Assembly (NCBI RefSeq): GCF_050624435.1
Contig: NC_134539.1
Span: 48,454,001-48,518,000 of the forward strand
Origin: Tenrec ecaudatus
Taxonomy: Eukaryota > Chordata > Mammalia > Afrosoricida > Tenrecidae
Reading direction: 5' to 3'
Length of the DNA: 64,000 nucleotides
The notes beneath the pieces are model-generated. The model was given only the letters and a program-made list of their open reading frames with translations, did no database searches and was not told the origin of the DNA. The translations under genes and the position numbers were made by a program. The first letter of the stretch is position 1. Each line of letters starts with the position of its first letter. Below, piece by piece: positions 9,950 to 22,599 of this stretch.

Positions 9950-12470
9950 AGAAAAACACATGCTTATTTAATTAGGAACACTACCACCACCCACCTCTAC
10001 CTTAATCTCACTGTGATAAGCACAGTTTTACCATAAGAAATCAGAGCGCTGTATACTTACTCATCCAAGGGGTAAAGAAGCAGGCTTGAGGTACGTAAAA
10101 AGTTGGTCCTTTTACAATTAAATTTAGAAAACAGTGAATTTGAAAACAATTAAAGGGTTTAATTTGTGACCCCTCAGCTCCAATTCCTGTCCTCAGCATA
10201 CAGGTTTTCAACAAAGATTTGAACGTGACAGAGTGAGGAAAAACACAAATGAGCAGAGAATAAATTATATATGAAAACCTCTGATTCCCTAGGAAATGCA
10301 AATATTAAATTCCCTTATAAAATTGTCTGAAGATCTTTTTGAAAATAAGATTGTAGGTTATCTTCTAACATACTATCACGACACTTACGGGCTTTGTTAT
10401 CTTTGCATTTTCCATTATTAACACAAATCCTTCTAGCACACTCACCTTGCTCCTGCACTTGCTGTGGGCTTCGGCACCTTCCTCTCCCCGTCTGCCGGCT
10501 CTCTGCTTCCTCTGCTCAGATATGCGCAGCCTGGAAAAGCCCCTTCGCTGCCAGGCTGCACGGGCACACTGCCCTCGCCTTTTGCCTTTTCTTCCATAGC
10601 CAAACTCCTCCGTTGCCCAGTGTACGGTACAATGTCTCCGTGTTCCTCTCCCTGGTCTGTTTTCCCAGGTTCTCAATTTCGGTCAATGTTATCATCTGTC
10701 TCCAGTTCCAGAGGTTAAAAGCTGGTGCAGATGATAAGAATGATAATGTTGTGGGCAATGTGTTATGTCCCAATACAGGGGCACAATAGTTTTCAAACTA
10801 ATTCATTACAAACCATTTTATTGCCTTTGTCTTCTCCCTCTGCGGTCTCTCATTTCTAGACTATTATCGAGTACTTCCATGTTGTTTCTGTTTTAGTTAT
10901 CAGCCCCCAGTCAGCTTACATTATCAGCAATGCTGAATACCCTTTTTATCGTGGCAGGAAGACTTGTCGCCATGATTTCCCTCTTTAGCAACTAGGCGTA
11001 CAGAGTTTGTTGTTTTGTTTTTTCTTTCTTCCCAAGAGCTCCACTCTCCTCCGTTACAATAGCTGATTCTTCCTCACTGTTCACTGAATTGTTTCTTGTG
11101 GCTTTCTCTACCTACACAATTTTACATTTAACAAAGTATCCAATTATCACAAAATATTTTAAAGACATGTATTTTTAGGCTACTCTTTAAGCCATACATA
11201 AGCCATTTGGGGGGGGGGGGTAAAAATTAGCTGTATTTCCCAGGCTTTGATATTTCCTGTTGTTTAAAAATAGTAGCCATGAAAAATTGGTCCAGGTGGC
11301 TAGATGCTGCCACCAGCTTCAAGCAGAAATGTTTTCTTCATGTACTTCATAAGTTAACTATATGCGAGACAAAGAAAAAGCATAGCCCTGTTTATGTAAA
11401 AATTAACAGCACAGTTAATTTTTTTAATTATGGGCTATTGTCTCCATAACTAAAAATACCAAGGGATAGAAAATAAAATACTGCTTATATTTAAATTAAT
11501 TGTTGTTTTAAGGGAATACATGTTGTCCCTGAACAATTTAAAGTTCGGGCGCTACAATGTGCAGAGGTTTGAAACTTCAGTTGCTTGAGGGATAATGTCC
11601 CAAAGATCCAATTACATCAAACTTTTTAATTGAGTCAGTAAACTGTTGTGCCGTTTGAAAGTACTTTCCAATACTTATGAAAACAAAGTTTTCAAGTTCA
11701 CCTCTACATTATCAAGGTGTTTTGTTTTAACTTGAATGATTACCATGTGGAGAATTTAACAACATCTCGAGAAAAGGTGCCCTAGAATATTTTTTCCCAT
11801 TTATGCAATCACTCCATAGTTTCAGAAATTAAGGGGAGTGGGGGCTTGAAACAACAAAGCCTCAATGTGCCTGGATCTTGGTTTCTTAACACCATTCCTC
11901 GCTGGATGAAGACACCTCTCCTTGGCGTAGGGCAAGATCAGATGCCCTTGGAACAGAATAAAGTACGCAAAGAGCCATAAGAATGTAGCAAGAGGACCTC
12001 AGAGCCCACTGAGCACCAAAATAAATAACGTTAATGATGCGCTGTAACCCACCGTGTGATCCAGACTGGAGTAAGGACTCACTGTGACAGGAGAGGAAGG
12101 GACGCTGGACCTAAGGGCATAGCAGTGGAGGGGGGTGAGGAAGGGAAGAATTCCCTACACTAAGAATGTCACAACCGAAAACACATGATGCAGCTAGAAA
12201 ATCATGGATCGAGGTTAAAACTTACAAAGTGGATGAGATGGGATGTTTATATGGTGTCAAATATCTCACTATGAATTGCTTATTAATTTCAAACTCAAAA
12301 AGAATAACTTTACTGTAGAGAGAGACCTGAAAGATGACCACCTTCACATCCCCACTACGGGCCAAGCCTGCTCCTTGTACCTGGGGGGATGACCTACTAA
12401 GTATCTACTATCACCATGAGGCACTCTGGTCAAAAATATATAAGCTGAATCTTACCAAGGGGAACAAATG
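9950..12470. other. Intergenic upstream of OR2K2, nothing recognised
   Basis: Mostly AT-rich unique-looking sequence with a G10 run near 11211. A 5' noncoding OR exon could lie here but there is no signal I can defend. Confidence 0.5.
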
Positions 12471-12839
12471 GAAACCCTGAGGAGAGTAACAGTCTGAAAA
12501 AGAGCTGGCCTATAGTTTTCAAAATATGTTAAGGTCAAGAAGCACAAGAAAGGGCTAAAGAAACGTTCCAACTGGATGAAATTAATGAGATACTAAAACT
12601 AAATTCAACACATGACCCAAGATTAAATCTCATATGGGGTGGGGGTGGGGAGCTATAAAGGACATTAGATGATTGACAAAATTTGAATATGAACAGGGAA
12701 TTAGAAAGCATTCTGTCAGTGTTAGAGTTTCTGATTTTGATCATTGTGGTGTAGTTACGTCCTTATTCTTAGAAAATACACAATAAGTAGTAAGGGTTAA
12801 GGTAAATTAAATAATTAAATATTAAATAATTAAATAAAT

Positions 12840-13200
12840 TGTTTTAAATTTATGAGCTCCAGATACTTGCTACAATAATGAACCATGGAAATAATGTTGC
12901 GTGAAATAAATCAATCACAAAAAGATAATTATTCTGTGGCTCCACTGATATAAAATGTTTGCAATAGGCAAGTGTAGACAGCAATCCGAGCTGTATAGTG
13001 GTTACCGGGAGGAACAGGAACGGGAAGTAGAATGCTAGCCCAGCTAATACTTTCTATTGTGTGAATGGAAACTATGGCAACGGATGTTGGTGACGGTTAC
13101 ACAACACCATTAATGTCCACGTGCAACTCAAAAAGCAGTGCTACAAAATCATGGGAACCTTTTTTACACAAAAAATGTCAAAATGTGAAAGTATTGTTTG
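12840..13200 (+). mobile_element. Old L1 3' end
   Basis: GAACCATGGAAATAATGTTGCGTGAAATAAATCAATCACAAAAAGA and GGTGACGGTTACACAACACCATTAATGTCC follow the L1M ORF2/3'UTR boundary sequence in sense orientation. 12470-12810 upstream looks like another ancient mammal-wide repeat I could not name. Confidence 0.65.
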
Positions 13201-13252
13201 TAGACACATCCTCCTTAGAGACCAGGGGCAGGGAATGCCTGACCTTTGGGCC

Positions 13253-13433
13253 ATCTAAAAACACCCAATACCACGAGTCAATTCCAATTCATAACAAGCA
13301 GACAGGGAAAGGGAGAACTGGCCCTGTGGGTTTTCAAGAGTGTCTTTCTCCCCTCGGGTCAGCTGGTGGTTTCATGCCGCTGACCTGGTGGGTAGCCGCC
13401 CAATGAGCTACCCATTATACCACCAAGGCTCTC
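13253..13433 (-). mobile_element. AfroSINE
   Basis: Antisense copy: AACTGGCCCTGTGGGTTTTCAAG, CTGACCTGGTGGGTAGCC, ends TACCACCAAGGCTCTC. Confidence 0.75.
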
Positions 13434-13435
13434 AG

Positions 13436-13584
13436 AAAAAGAGTACTTGAAAAAATCTCACCGCCTTGGAGTCGGAAGTAGAAAGCCCCATCTTTCTCCC
13501 AGGGAGCGACTGGTGGCTTTAAACTGCTAACCCTAACGTTAGCAGCCAACACATAATCACTACACCCATCAGGTCTCCTTGAGG
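13436..13584 (-). mobile_element. AfroSINE
   Basis: A second antisense copy directly after the first: GCCCCATCTTTCTCCCAGGGAGCGACTGGTGGCTTTAAACTGCTAACC, ends CACCCATCAGGTCTCCTT. Confidence 0.7.
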
Positions 13585-14639
13585 GCGGAACCAGGCCAGC
13601 CAACACTGTGTGCCCCACCAAAACCCAGCAAGTCTAGCCATCATGTTTTTAGGTTGATCATTGTGCAAGGCCCACGAAGGACGTTATAAATATCCAAATG
13701 GCCCTTGTCTGAAAGGGTTTCCAGCGCCTGCACTTCGGAAAGCATTCTTTCCATTTCTCGAACATTCCCTGAAGAATTCTCTGCTCTTCGATCTACACCA
13801 GGTCAAAACTGCAGTTCCGGCGTCCTTGAGCAAATCATGTCCTTTGAGGTTGGGGCACGGAAAGATGCCTACAGAGGTAAGATTCCACGGAGCGGGGTGA
13901 GAGCTCCAGACAGATTCTCATGGTTTGCTCCCTACAAAGAAGGAGCCCGGGCACTGTAGAAACAGAAAGAAATTCCTTGGTGCGACTTTACCAGCCTTTT
14001 TCTCACTAATGCAGTTTACAATTTTCTGAAACCCTAAATGAGCCCACCTAATCATCTTGTGTCCCTTGAGAAAATCCATCAAGATTACCCTTCTGATCTC
14101 GAAAGCCAGTCTCCATAATCTTCTTAACTGAACTGCCTCGCATATAAATGGCCCAGCAGAGTCCTGTTTTGGTTAGGTTTTGGAAGGCCCACTCAGGAGA
14201 CTTAGAGAAGTGTCTTTCTGAGAGAACCTGACTGCAGCTATCCAACTGAGCAGACATGCTCGAACACGTTGTCCTTGGAACAAACTCAGGCACGCATGAA
14301 CTGGAAACCTAGTAGCAATGTTGTTGTTTAATGTACACTAGAAAAGACATCTTTATATATCTGACATAGATTTGTGCACTCAGAAAATAAATTTTTTAGA
14401 GAATAAAATGCTTCCCTGCTCATATTGACTTCACTAATATCTTGATACCCAAACCAGAAAAAGATGTTATAACCAAGTAAAGCTACTCCCTCACTGAACC
14501 ATGACGCTGTGGGGGACAGCACTGGAGACACAGTGTGGGAATAGTGCACGGTCTGGCCCCATCACGCTGGGGCGAGGCACTGAGGGCACGCAGCAGAGCA
14601 GAGGGAGCAGAGTGACGAAACCTCCGGGGAATACCAAAA

Positions 14640-16145
14640 ACATATAGTAGCACCCCATCAGACTCGACTGGAAAACACTCGTAGAGGCCAACAAACAGAC
14701 CTTGAACTATTTGTAGGCCTTTCCGGTTTGGGAGCTTTATTTTTGTTAGTTATTTTGTTCTTGCTTCCTGCTCTTATTGTTATTGTTTTGTTGGTCTTGA
14801 CTTCCTTTACTGTTTTATTTGGCTTTGCCTGGTTTTTGCTCTTATTAATGTATCTGAATGTCTATCTAGATGCATACATAAAGATGGGCGGGATAAATAA
14901 TTTAGAGATGAAAAGAATGGGACCAATGGTTCCGGGGGGATACGGGCGAAGGGGAGGTGGGAGAAAGGAAGGGGGGGGGGTTACCAACCCAGGGATAAGG
15001 GAACAACAAATGAACTGAAATCAATAGAAGGAAGGTCATAGGATGCCTAGTGTGGCTCAATCAAGGGCAATGTAGCAGCGAGGAATTACTAAACCCGAAT
15101 GAAGGCTGAACATGATGGTGGGAAAAGAGGAAAGTAAAAAGGAAATAGAGGAAAGAACCAGGAGGCAAAGGACACTTATAGAGGCCTAAATACAGTCATG
15201 TACCTATGTAAATACATATACAATGAGAGGGGAATAGAACTATGTACTCCTATCTATATGTCAAGAGTTAAGGTTGCAGATGGACATTGGGCCTCAACTC
15301 AAGTACTCCCTTAACAAAGGAACACTTTGTTCTAACAATCTGGCATTCTATGATGCTCACCTTTCCGACATCATTGCTGAAGACAAAATGCGTGCATAAG
15401 CAAATGTGGTCATCTAGCTCAGAAGCAACAAAGCCCACAAGGTAGAAGCACACCAGCCTATGTGATCATGAGGTGTCAATGGGATCAGGTATCAGGAATC
15501 TAAGACCCAGAATAAAACCATACCAAAGGTGAATGGGGAGTGGGGGCATGGAGTGGAGACCCAATTCCCATCTACAGCCAGTTGGACATCCCCCCACAGA
15601 GGGGTTACAGGGAAGAGATGAGCCAGTCAGGGTGCAGTATAGCACTGAAGAAACATGCAACTTTCCTCTCGCTTATTGGTGCTTCCTTCCCCCTACTATC
15701 ATGACCTCAATTCTACCTTACAAATTGGATTAGACCAGAGCATGCACACTGCTACAGATAACAGCCCACAACACAGGGAATCCAGGATAGATAAGCCCCT
15801 GAGGGCCAGCAAGGAGAGTAGAAATACCAGGATTAGGGGAGGGTGGGGGGGAGGGGAAATCAATCAGAAGGATCGAACTAGAACCCCCGCCCAGGGGGAC
15901 GAATAACAGAAAAGTGAGTGAGGGGCAACAGAGGATGATGTAAAATATGGAAAAAATAATCTATAACTTATCAAAGGTTTGTGAGGGAGGGTGGGGAAGA
16001 AATGGGGAGCTGATAACAGGGTCTCAAGTGGGAAGAGGATGCTTTGAAAATGATGGCAGCATATGTGCAAATGTGCTTGACACATTGGAGGAATGTATGG
16101 ATTGTAATAAGAGATGTAAGAGCCCCCAATAAAATGATTTTTTTT
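14640..16145 (+). repeat. LINE-like tail family, longest copy
   Basis: About 1.5 kb in sense orientation, ending AGCCCCCAATAAAATGATTTTTTTTAAA. It extends about 600 bp further 5' than the other copies, with a T-rich part at 14730-14880 and a G-rich run at 14966-14990. No long coding frame. The size, A-rich 3' end and 5' truncation of other copies fit a LINE 3'UTR; the parent family is not identified. Confidence 0.65.
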
Positions 16146-16224
16146 AAAGCTACAAAACATTCTCATAAACATAGACTTAACATTTAACTGACTTAACACA
16201 GACGTAAGTAAATATTCTTAACAA

Positions 16225-16483
16225 AATATTACCTAGTTAAATGCAGATGTAAATTAAGAAGATAATGAGATGCTTATACAGCTTCAAGGGTTCATGAGGG
16301 AGGGAGGAACGGGGAGCCGGGAGGGAGGGGGGGAAATGAATTGCTGATACCAAGGGCTCAAACAGAAAGCAAATGTTTTGAGAATGATGAGGCAAAAAAT
16401 GTACAAATGTGCTTGACACAATGGATGGATGTATGGATCGTGATGAGTTGTACGAGCCCCCAATAAAATGATTTTAAAAAGGA
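16225..16483 (+). repeat. LINE-like tail family, short copy
   Basis: GGTTCATGAGGGAGGGAGG to GAGCCCCCAATAAAATGATTTTAAAAAGG, 5'-truncated sense copy right after the 1.5-kb copy. Confidence 0.75.
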
Positions 16484-16499
16484 AGAAAAAATATCATAA

Positions 16500-17790
16500 C
16501 TATGAAACATATTGATATTAAAATGGTTTATACTAACCCATATAATTCTCTAAACATTGCAGAATCGATATTTTCTTCACCCTCTATGTTTGCAATATAT
16601 TATTTTTCTATCTTTCTCATTTTAACTACAATTTTTAAAATAACATTGATCTTTTCAAAGGACCATCTTTCCCTTCAATGATTTCCTATATTGATTATAC
16701 ATTTTGTAATTAACTCATTAATTTCCTTCCTTCTAATTCTGTGGGCTTTAATTTTCTAGTCTCTTCGGAAGTATGTAGGCATTGGCTTAGCGATCTCTTC
16801 TTTTCTGTATAAGCCTTTCAAGTTATGCTTTCCTTGGAGAGCTTCCTTAGCCACATAACAAATATTTAGTTACATTCTCATTAGCACTCAGCTCAAAATA
16901 TTTCATTTTCTCTTATTTCCTACTTTTCCTTGTAATATCTCTTTTGGCATATGGATTAAGAAAAAGTATATTAATATTCAAGTATCTATGCAATGATCTA
17001 ATTGTTGTTGTTATCTAATGTAATTCGATTGTGATGAGAAAAAAGAGGTCCTGGTGATTGCGTATCTGACTACTAGACAAAAGACTGGCAGTTTGAATCC
17101 ACCAGGCAGGAAAGTCCTGTTGATCTGCTTCGACAAATATTATCACCATAAAACCATATGGTGACGTTCCACTCTATCATTTAGGATTGCCATGGGTCAG
17201 AATCAACTTGACAGCACACAACAACATGAACAGAAAATATACTCTATTATATTTTCTGTTTCAACTGAAACTTATTTCATGGCTCAGCATACGGATTGTA
17301 CCATGGATCTTTCAGAAGACTGTGTATTCTAAAGTCTATAAATGTCCGTAAGAACAAGGTTGTTTGTAATGTTATTCATATAGAATGTTTTCAGTGAATT
17401 TGTTTGGTTCTACTACTACAGAGAAAGTATTCTAAACTGCAAACCATAGTTATGAGTGTCTCTATTCCTTTTTTATTCTGTCCATTTTTACTTCCTAGGC
17501 TTTAAATTTTTATTTTTAGACACATGCACAATTAGGATTGTTGTGGCTAAGTTTACCTTTTTCATCTATTATGAGATGTAATTTATGCTTTTTTGCAATT
17601 GAAATCTACCTGTTGTCAACACAGCTATTCTAGCAATGTAAACATAGTTTGTAACAAACCTTTTTCAACCCTTTACTTTCAACTATGTGTCTTTATATTT
17701 TTAAAATGCATCTTCTTTATACTATATGTAGCTGGGATGTCTTATTTTAATCTAGTCTTCTAATCTCGGCCTCTGACGCGTCCACGATTA
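16500..17790 (-). mobile_element. L1 ORF2 segment, split by an AfroSINE
   Basis: Antisense L1 ORF2 on both sides of the AfroSINE at 17046: CTAATTCTGTGGGCTTTAATTTTCTAG on the left and GACTGTGTATTCTAAAGTC, CACAATTAGGATTGTTGTGG, CTGTTGTCAACACAGCTATTC on the right, in normal order. Confidence 0.8.
17046..17222 (+). mobile_element. AfroSINE inside an L1
   Basis: GGTCCTGGTGATTGCGTATC, CTGGCAGTTTGAATCCACCAGG, ends GGGTCAGAATCAACTTGACAGC. Inserted in the L1 at 16500-17790. Confidence 0.8.
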
Positions 17791-17914
17791 TGGAGAGTAG
17801 TGTGGTTTGGCTGGAGTCTATCATTTCATTCTGTAGTTGTCCTCTGCTCTGCCTCACACAGCACTCTCTCCTTTTCAGCTTGGGTCTGTAATTCATTGCA
17901 AAGGTCACAGACAA

Positions 17915-18042
17915 CTCAAGCAATGCTCACGATGATGCAGTTTATTGTGGGCGTTAACAGGACTGGGCAGTGTGCTTCATTAGGTGCTACACTAATCGCC
18001 CTAAGTCGGAATCAACTTGACAGGACCTAGCAACACCAGATT
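17915..18042 (+). mobile_element. RTE1 3' tail
   Basis: GGACTGGGCAGTGTGCTTCATTAGGTGCTACACTAATCGCCCTAAGTCGGAATCAACTTGACAGGACCTAGCAACACC is the RTE1 3' end (...CTATGAGTCGGAACCGACTCGACGGCACCTAACAACAAC). Confidence 0.75.
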
Positions 18043-19090
18043 ACAATTCAGGTAGAAATGCTCGTGATAGAGTTGTTCAGTCAGGACAGGTTACAAAGTT
18101 CTTTCAGGACTGCTAATAAATGCCCAAAGGGCGTGCCATTCCATGGTAAGCCTCCACCCAAAGGCACTCAGGTCCAGCTCTGGGGGTCATGAATCCAGTT
18201 CTTCAAATTGAGGGTGCCCGGAGGCATCCTACTCCTTCCACCAGCATTCGCCAGCCCCAAAGCACTGAGCTTTACTTGCTGTGGGTTGGTAAGTCCACCA
18301 CGCCGTCTCAGCTCAGGCTCCTGCTGCCGCTCTGCTCCTCTATCACTCCTCTAATATCAAGGCCGTCTCCTGAACAAGGAGGCTCACCGCACAGGGGTCT
18401 GCAGGTCCAGAGGCCGCACTCCACACCAGCAGTGAAATCCTCACTCATGCTTCCAAGATGGCGCCATTAATATGCAGCAGGATGACAGTCACATTGAATC
18501 CGATCAGTATCTTCCCCTTACTTTCTTCCCAGACTCCCCAGGTCTTTGGGTCGGTGTTACAGAGATCAGGGCTAGAAGGGCCACACTGGATAATTCCCAG
18601 CCTTCCAGTGCCTCATGCTGTTGGGGCCTACAGCGACCTCCGAGTCTCTATGGATACCTTCCCTAACTGGATTAAGCTTTTCCTTGTGGAATAGAGACGG
18701 CTCAACAGAGTGCTATGTAACTACTCTGAAATAACTCCTGACTCGGACTTCCTGTCTTCATTGGCATTAACAAGAGACATTTTGTACCCAAAGCAAATCA
18801 GAAAGTTGCTCAGACAGTAGGCGTCAAGCAGAAATGGCATACTACTTGGAAAAGGATCTCATAAAAAGCTATACCAAGGAAATCCTATTTAACTTGCACT
18901 CAAATCTTATTCCGAGCTCTGCTCAGAGAGAATGTGCCACCTCGAAATAGTAGGCTCAAAGCACATCCATTGGAGCCATACATGGGAGACTTCCCAGGAA
19001 TAAAGATCTGATCAACTGTAGTCAACGGTCTGCTACTGGTCAGGAGCAAATTAACTGATATTTACAGTCCCCTTCTGCTGGTTTGTCTCT
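18043..19090. other. Unassigned GC-richer intergenic stretch
   Basis: 18180-18480 is richer in GC than its surroundings and carries CCAAGATGGCGCCATTAATA at its end. It might be part of an old element, but I cannot place it. No coding frame is convincing. Confidence 0.4.
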
Positions 19091-19094
19091 TCTT

Positions 19095-20097
19095 CAGAGG
19101 AATATGCTCACCAGGCAGAACCAGCATCTGAGGGCCTCTACCAGCTCTCCAGCTTGAGAGGTAACCCTGGCGACAAAAGTGGGAAGAATCCTATTCTGTT
19201 TGAGAAGGTCAAGCTGAGGATACATCACTCCAGAGCCAAGGCAGTTTCCCAATGAAAGGAAGACCTTCATTTATTGATGAGGCATGACTCAAAATGAAGA
19301 GAAATAGCTGTCAATAGTCATTAACCATCAAAGCAACTTAGTGGAATATAATCTTAGAAATTCCTAACTTTAGTGTATGAATCTAGGAAAAGTTGCCAAA
19401 AATGAAAAAGAATGCTTAACGATCAATATCCTAGTCATTGGTGAGCTGAAATGGACTGGCAGTAGCCACTTTCAGTCAGACAATCCTACGGTTTATTGGG
19501 CTGGGAATGAGCAGTCTAAGAGGGATGGTTTCACATTGAAAAAAAAATAAATAACAACTTCAAGATCCACCTTGAAGGACTATTATTCAAATTCACTCAC
19601 CATTTTAGTTGGATCCACAAGCAACGTTCATGGAAGGAGCAGTCAAGAAATCAAACAATATATTACTTTGGGCAAATTTGCTGTACTAGATCTCTTTATA
19701 GTGTTGAAAAGCAAGAATATTACTTTGAAGACTAAGGTGCACCAGATCCAAGTCATGACAGTTTCAATTGTCTTATATGCATAGGAAAATCAATTGAATC
19801 TGGAAGGCTGGAGAAAAATTAATGCACCTGGCTATGGTTGGTGAAGAATACAGAAAGTACCATGAACTGCCTGAACAAATCTGTCTTGGTAGTAGTTTAG
19901 TCTGAATGCTCTTTAGAAGCAAAGACAGAGAGACTTTCTCATGTACTTTGGCCTTGCTATCTGGAGAGGAAGACCCTGGAACAGGGCACCACGCTTGGGA
20001 AAGTCAAGGGTTAGTGAAAAAGAGGAAAATCCTCAAGGAGATGGACTGACAAGTGGCTGCAACAAGGCGCTCAGACACAACTGTGAGGGTAGTGAAA
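19095..20097 (+). mobile_element. RTE1 LINE with internal deletion
   Basis: The endonuclease part of ORF2 (GATCAATATCCTAGTCATTGGTGAGCTGAAATGGACTGGC, about 19410-19600) is followed by the C-terminal part (GTCAAGAAATCAAACAATATATTACTTTGGG to GGCTGCAACAAGGCGCTCAG). The reverse transcriptase region between them is missing. The 3' end abuts the repeat starting at 20098. Confidence 0.85.
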
Positions 20098-21165
20098 GGC
20101 GGGGTTGTCCATGATAGGATAGCTGAAGACAAATGGGTGTATAAGCAAATGTGGTGAAGAAAGCTGATGGTGCCCGGCTATCAAAAGAGATAGTGTCTGG
20201 GGTCTTAAAGGCTTGAAGGTGAACAAGCGGCCATCTAGCTCAGAAGCAAATAAGCCCACATGGAAGAAGCACACCGGCCAGTGCGATCACGAGGTGCCCA
20301 AGGGACCAGGTATAAGGCATCATGCAAAAAAAAAAAAAAGATATAAGTGTGTGTATGTATGTGTATATGTATATATGTACATGTATACATATATCATATT
20401 AAATGAAGGGGGAAGTGCAGAGTGGAGACCCAAGGCCCAAGTGTCGGCCAATGGAGATCCCCTCATAGAGGGGTTTAGGAGAGGAGATGGGTCAGTCAGG
20501 GTGTGAGGTAGTACCGATGAAGAACACAGCTTTCCCCCAGATCCCGGATGCTTCCTCCCCCCAACTACCGTGATCCGAATTCTACCTTGCAGGGCTGGAT
20601 AGGGCAGAGGCTGTACACTGGTACATATGAGGGCTGGAGGTACAGGGAATCCAGGGTGGATGATACCTTCAGGACCAAGGGTGTGAGGGACGATGCTGGG
20701 AGAGTGGAAGGTGAGTGGGTTGGAAAGGGGGAACTGATTACAAGGATCCACATGTGACCTCTTCCCTGGGAGAGGGACAGCAGAGAAGGGGGGAAGGGAG
20801 ACTCCGGATAGGCAAATATGACAAAATAACGATGGATAAATTACCAAGGGCACATGAGGGAGGGGGGAATGGGGAGGGAGGGGGAAAAAAAAGAGGACCT
20901 GATGCAGGGGGCTTAAGTGGAGAGCAAATGCCTTGAGAATGATTGGGGCAGGGAATGTATGGATGTGCTTTATACAATTGATGTATGTATATATATGGAT
21001 TGTGGTAAGAGTTGTATGAGTCCCTAATAAAATGTAAAAGAAGAGAAAAAAATGATTAGGGCAAAGACTGTACAGATGTGCTTTATACAATGATGTATGT
21101 ATATGTATGAACTGTGAAAAGAATTGTATGAGCCCCAATAAATTGTTAAAATAAAAAATATATAA
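20098..21165 (+). repeat. LINE-like tail family, copy with a second partial tail
   Basis: GATAGCTGAAGACAAATGGGTGTATAAGC to GTCCCTAATAAAATG at about 21038, followed by a second 3' end (21044-21165: GATTAGGGCAAAGACTGTACAGATGTGC to GAGCCCCAATAAATTG). An A-run and a GTAT simple repeat interrupt it at 20325-20398. Confidence 0.7.
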
Positions 21166-21719
21166 AAAAGAAAGGCGGGGTTGTCACAGGGTCACTGTGG
21201 GTTGAAAGGGACAGGACGCCCAACCACCACCAAACCACCAGCACCTTTCTACACTCACACAGTAGGAGCTCAGCCCACTGAGGTTCACGGACTTTGTTTT
21301 CTGCATGTTAGCATCCTCTTGGTGGTTGCTGTTTTAAACTTTCTGGGCATGAGTTTTTCTTTAACGTTTTACTTTCCCTTGCAATCTCAAACCTCTTGCT
21401 CCCAGTGCTAGTTGGTAGTCGGTTCAAACATAGGGAGACAATAAGTGCCTTTTCAAAAGGTGAGATGTCATTCGAACCACCTGCATGCCTTTTAACTTTT
21501 GCCTCTCTGGCCCGTGTGTAAAAAGCCCTGCTATCTAGTTGTTTATTATTTTCTTCACCCCTTCCCTTCCCTTCCCTCATAGCTTCCTGTTGCCAAGCTC
21601 ACCCTACACATCTGACTATCCTAATCCCCTGTGGTGCATAATTCCCACTAAGAACTAGACTACAAAGTAATTACAATGAACATACTCAAACCCAAAGAGA
21701 TGCACAATTAGTTTGTGAG

Positions 21720-22145
21720 ACAGCAATTTCATGAAGCCAAGATTGAGCCAATATTCAAGAAAAACGGGCAGAATCAAGGCCTCTCCACTCAACCCCCTTC
21801 TTGCACTGCTCACAATGCAATGCGATCGCCAACCCCCTTTTGGGAAGCATGAAGTTAGTCCGCGAGGAGGAGGAGGACAACCTGCAGAGGGGCTACTTCT
21901 GCTCAGGTGCCCACAGTATGAGCTACCAGTGTGACAGGAGCCACAGGCTAAAAAACACCCTGACAGACACCCTCAAAGATGTTAGGTACCCCAGAAAAAC
22001 GCAAATGCCTTCCCTGGAATCCTCTGTGAATACATGCAACAGGAACTGTCGATCTGAAGTTTGCTCCTCCAAATCTTTGCTTGCAGGCTCCCAATAAAAA
22101 CTACCCAGAAAGAATAAATAAATTAATAGATAGATAAATAAATAA
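21720..22145 (+). other. Possible retrocopy of an unidentified transcript
   Basis: A moderately GC-rich stretch with a short open frame (21801-22097) containing MKLVREEEEDNLQRGYFCSG, then CTCCCAATAAAAACTACCC followed within 20 bp by a degenerate A-rich run AATAAATAAATTAATAGATA. AATAAA plus an A-rich tail suggests a reverse-transcribed RNA. I do not recognise the protein and cannot show flanking duplications. Confidence 0.25.
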
Positions 22146-22599
22146 ACAAACGACCCTGTACCCATTCGTCCCGTCTTCATCATGGAGCAGAGACAGACTG
22201 GGTGAACACTGGTCCTCTGTTAGCTGAAAATCAAGCAGAAACAAGCCCAGCTAAGAAAGGAAAATTGAAATGAGCTGTGAGCTGCCAGCCGCTCATCACA
22301 GGTGGAATGGTTTGCAGCTTGAATCTCACCAAGTGAATTGTCTGACAAATGAAAAACAGTTGTTTGGAAGAAGACAGCATAATCCAGTCTCCACATCGGC
22401 CAACCTTCACAATATCCATTATACAATCTAAAAATATTTAATATATTCACAATCAGAAAAAGGTGAGAGGAAAAAAGAAGTGTAATCGAGGCCAATCTCA
22501 CAACTGACTCGGATGCGTAGCTATCCAACAAGGTAAGTATAAAAATATGCTCTTAAGAAATAAAATTTCCTTTAAAAAAAAGATTGGGAATATTAGCAG

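Larger units (their letters stand above)
13223..13730. mobile_element. Possible older hAT relic split by AfroSINEs
   Basis: Left end CAGGGGCAGGGAATGCCTGA and right end GTTTCCAGCGCCTG are an imperfect inverted pair (10 of 13 match). The right part, TTATAAATATCCAAATGGCC, resembles the end of a hAT family with termini CAGGGGTGGGGAAC. Two AfroSINEs sit in the middle. No convincing 8-bp duplication was found. Confidence 0.4.

Noticed and set aside
10365-10789. Overlapping 103- and 131-codon frames on both strands
   Set aside because: No recognisable domain, no splice or promoter context; the GC-richer patch explains the long frames on both strands.
20320-21138. 272-codon open frame on the minus strand
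   Set aside because: It runs antisense through the CCCCCAATAAAATG repeat copy. Similar frames appear in other copies (1896-2408, 29000-29338), as expected of a shared repeat.
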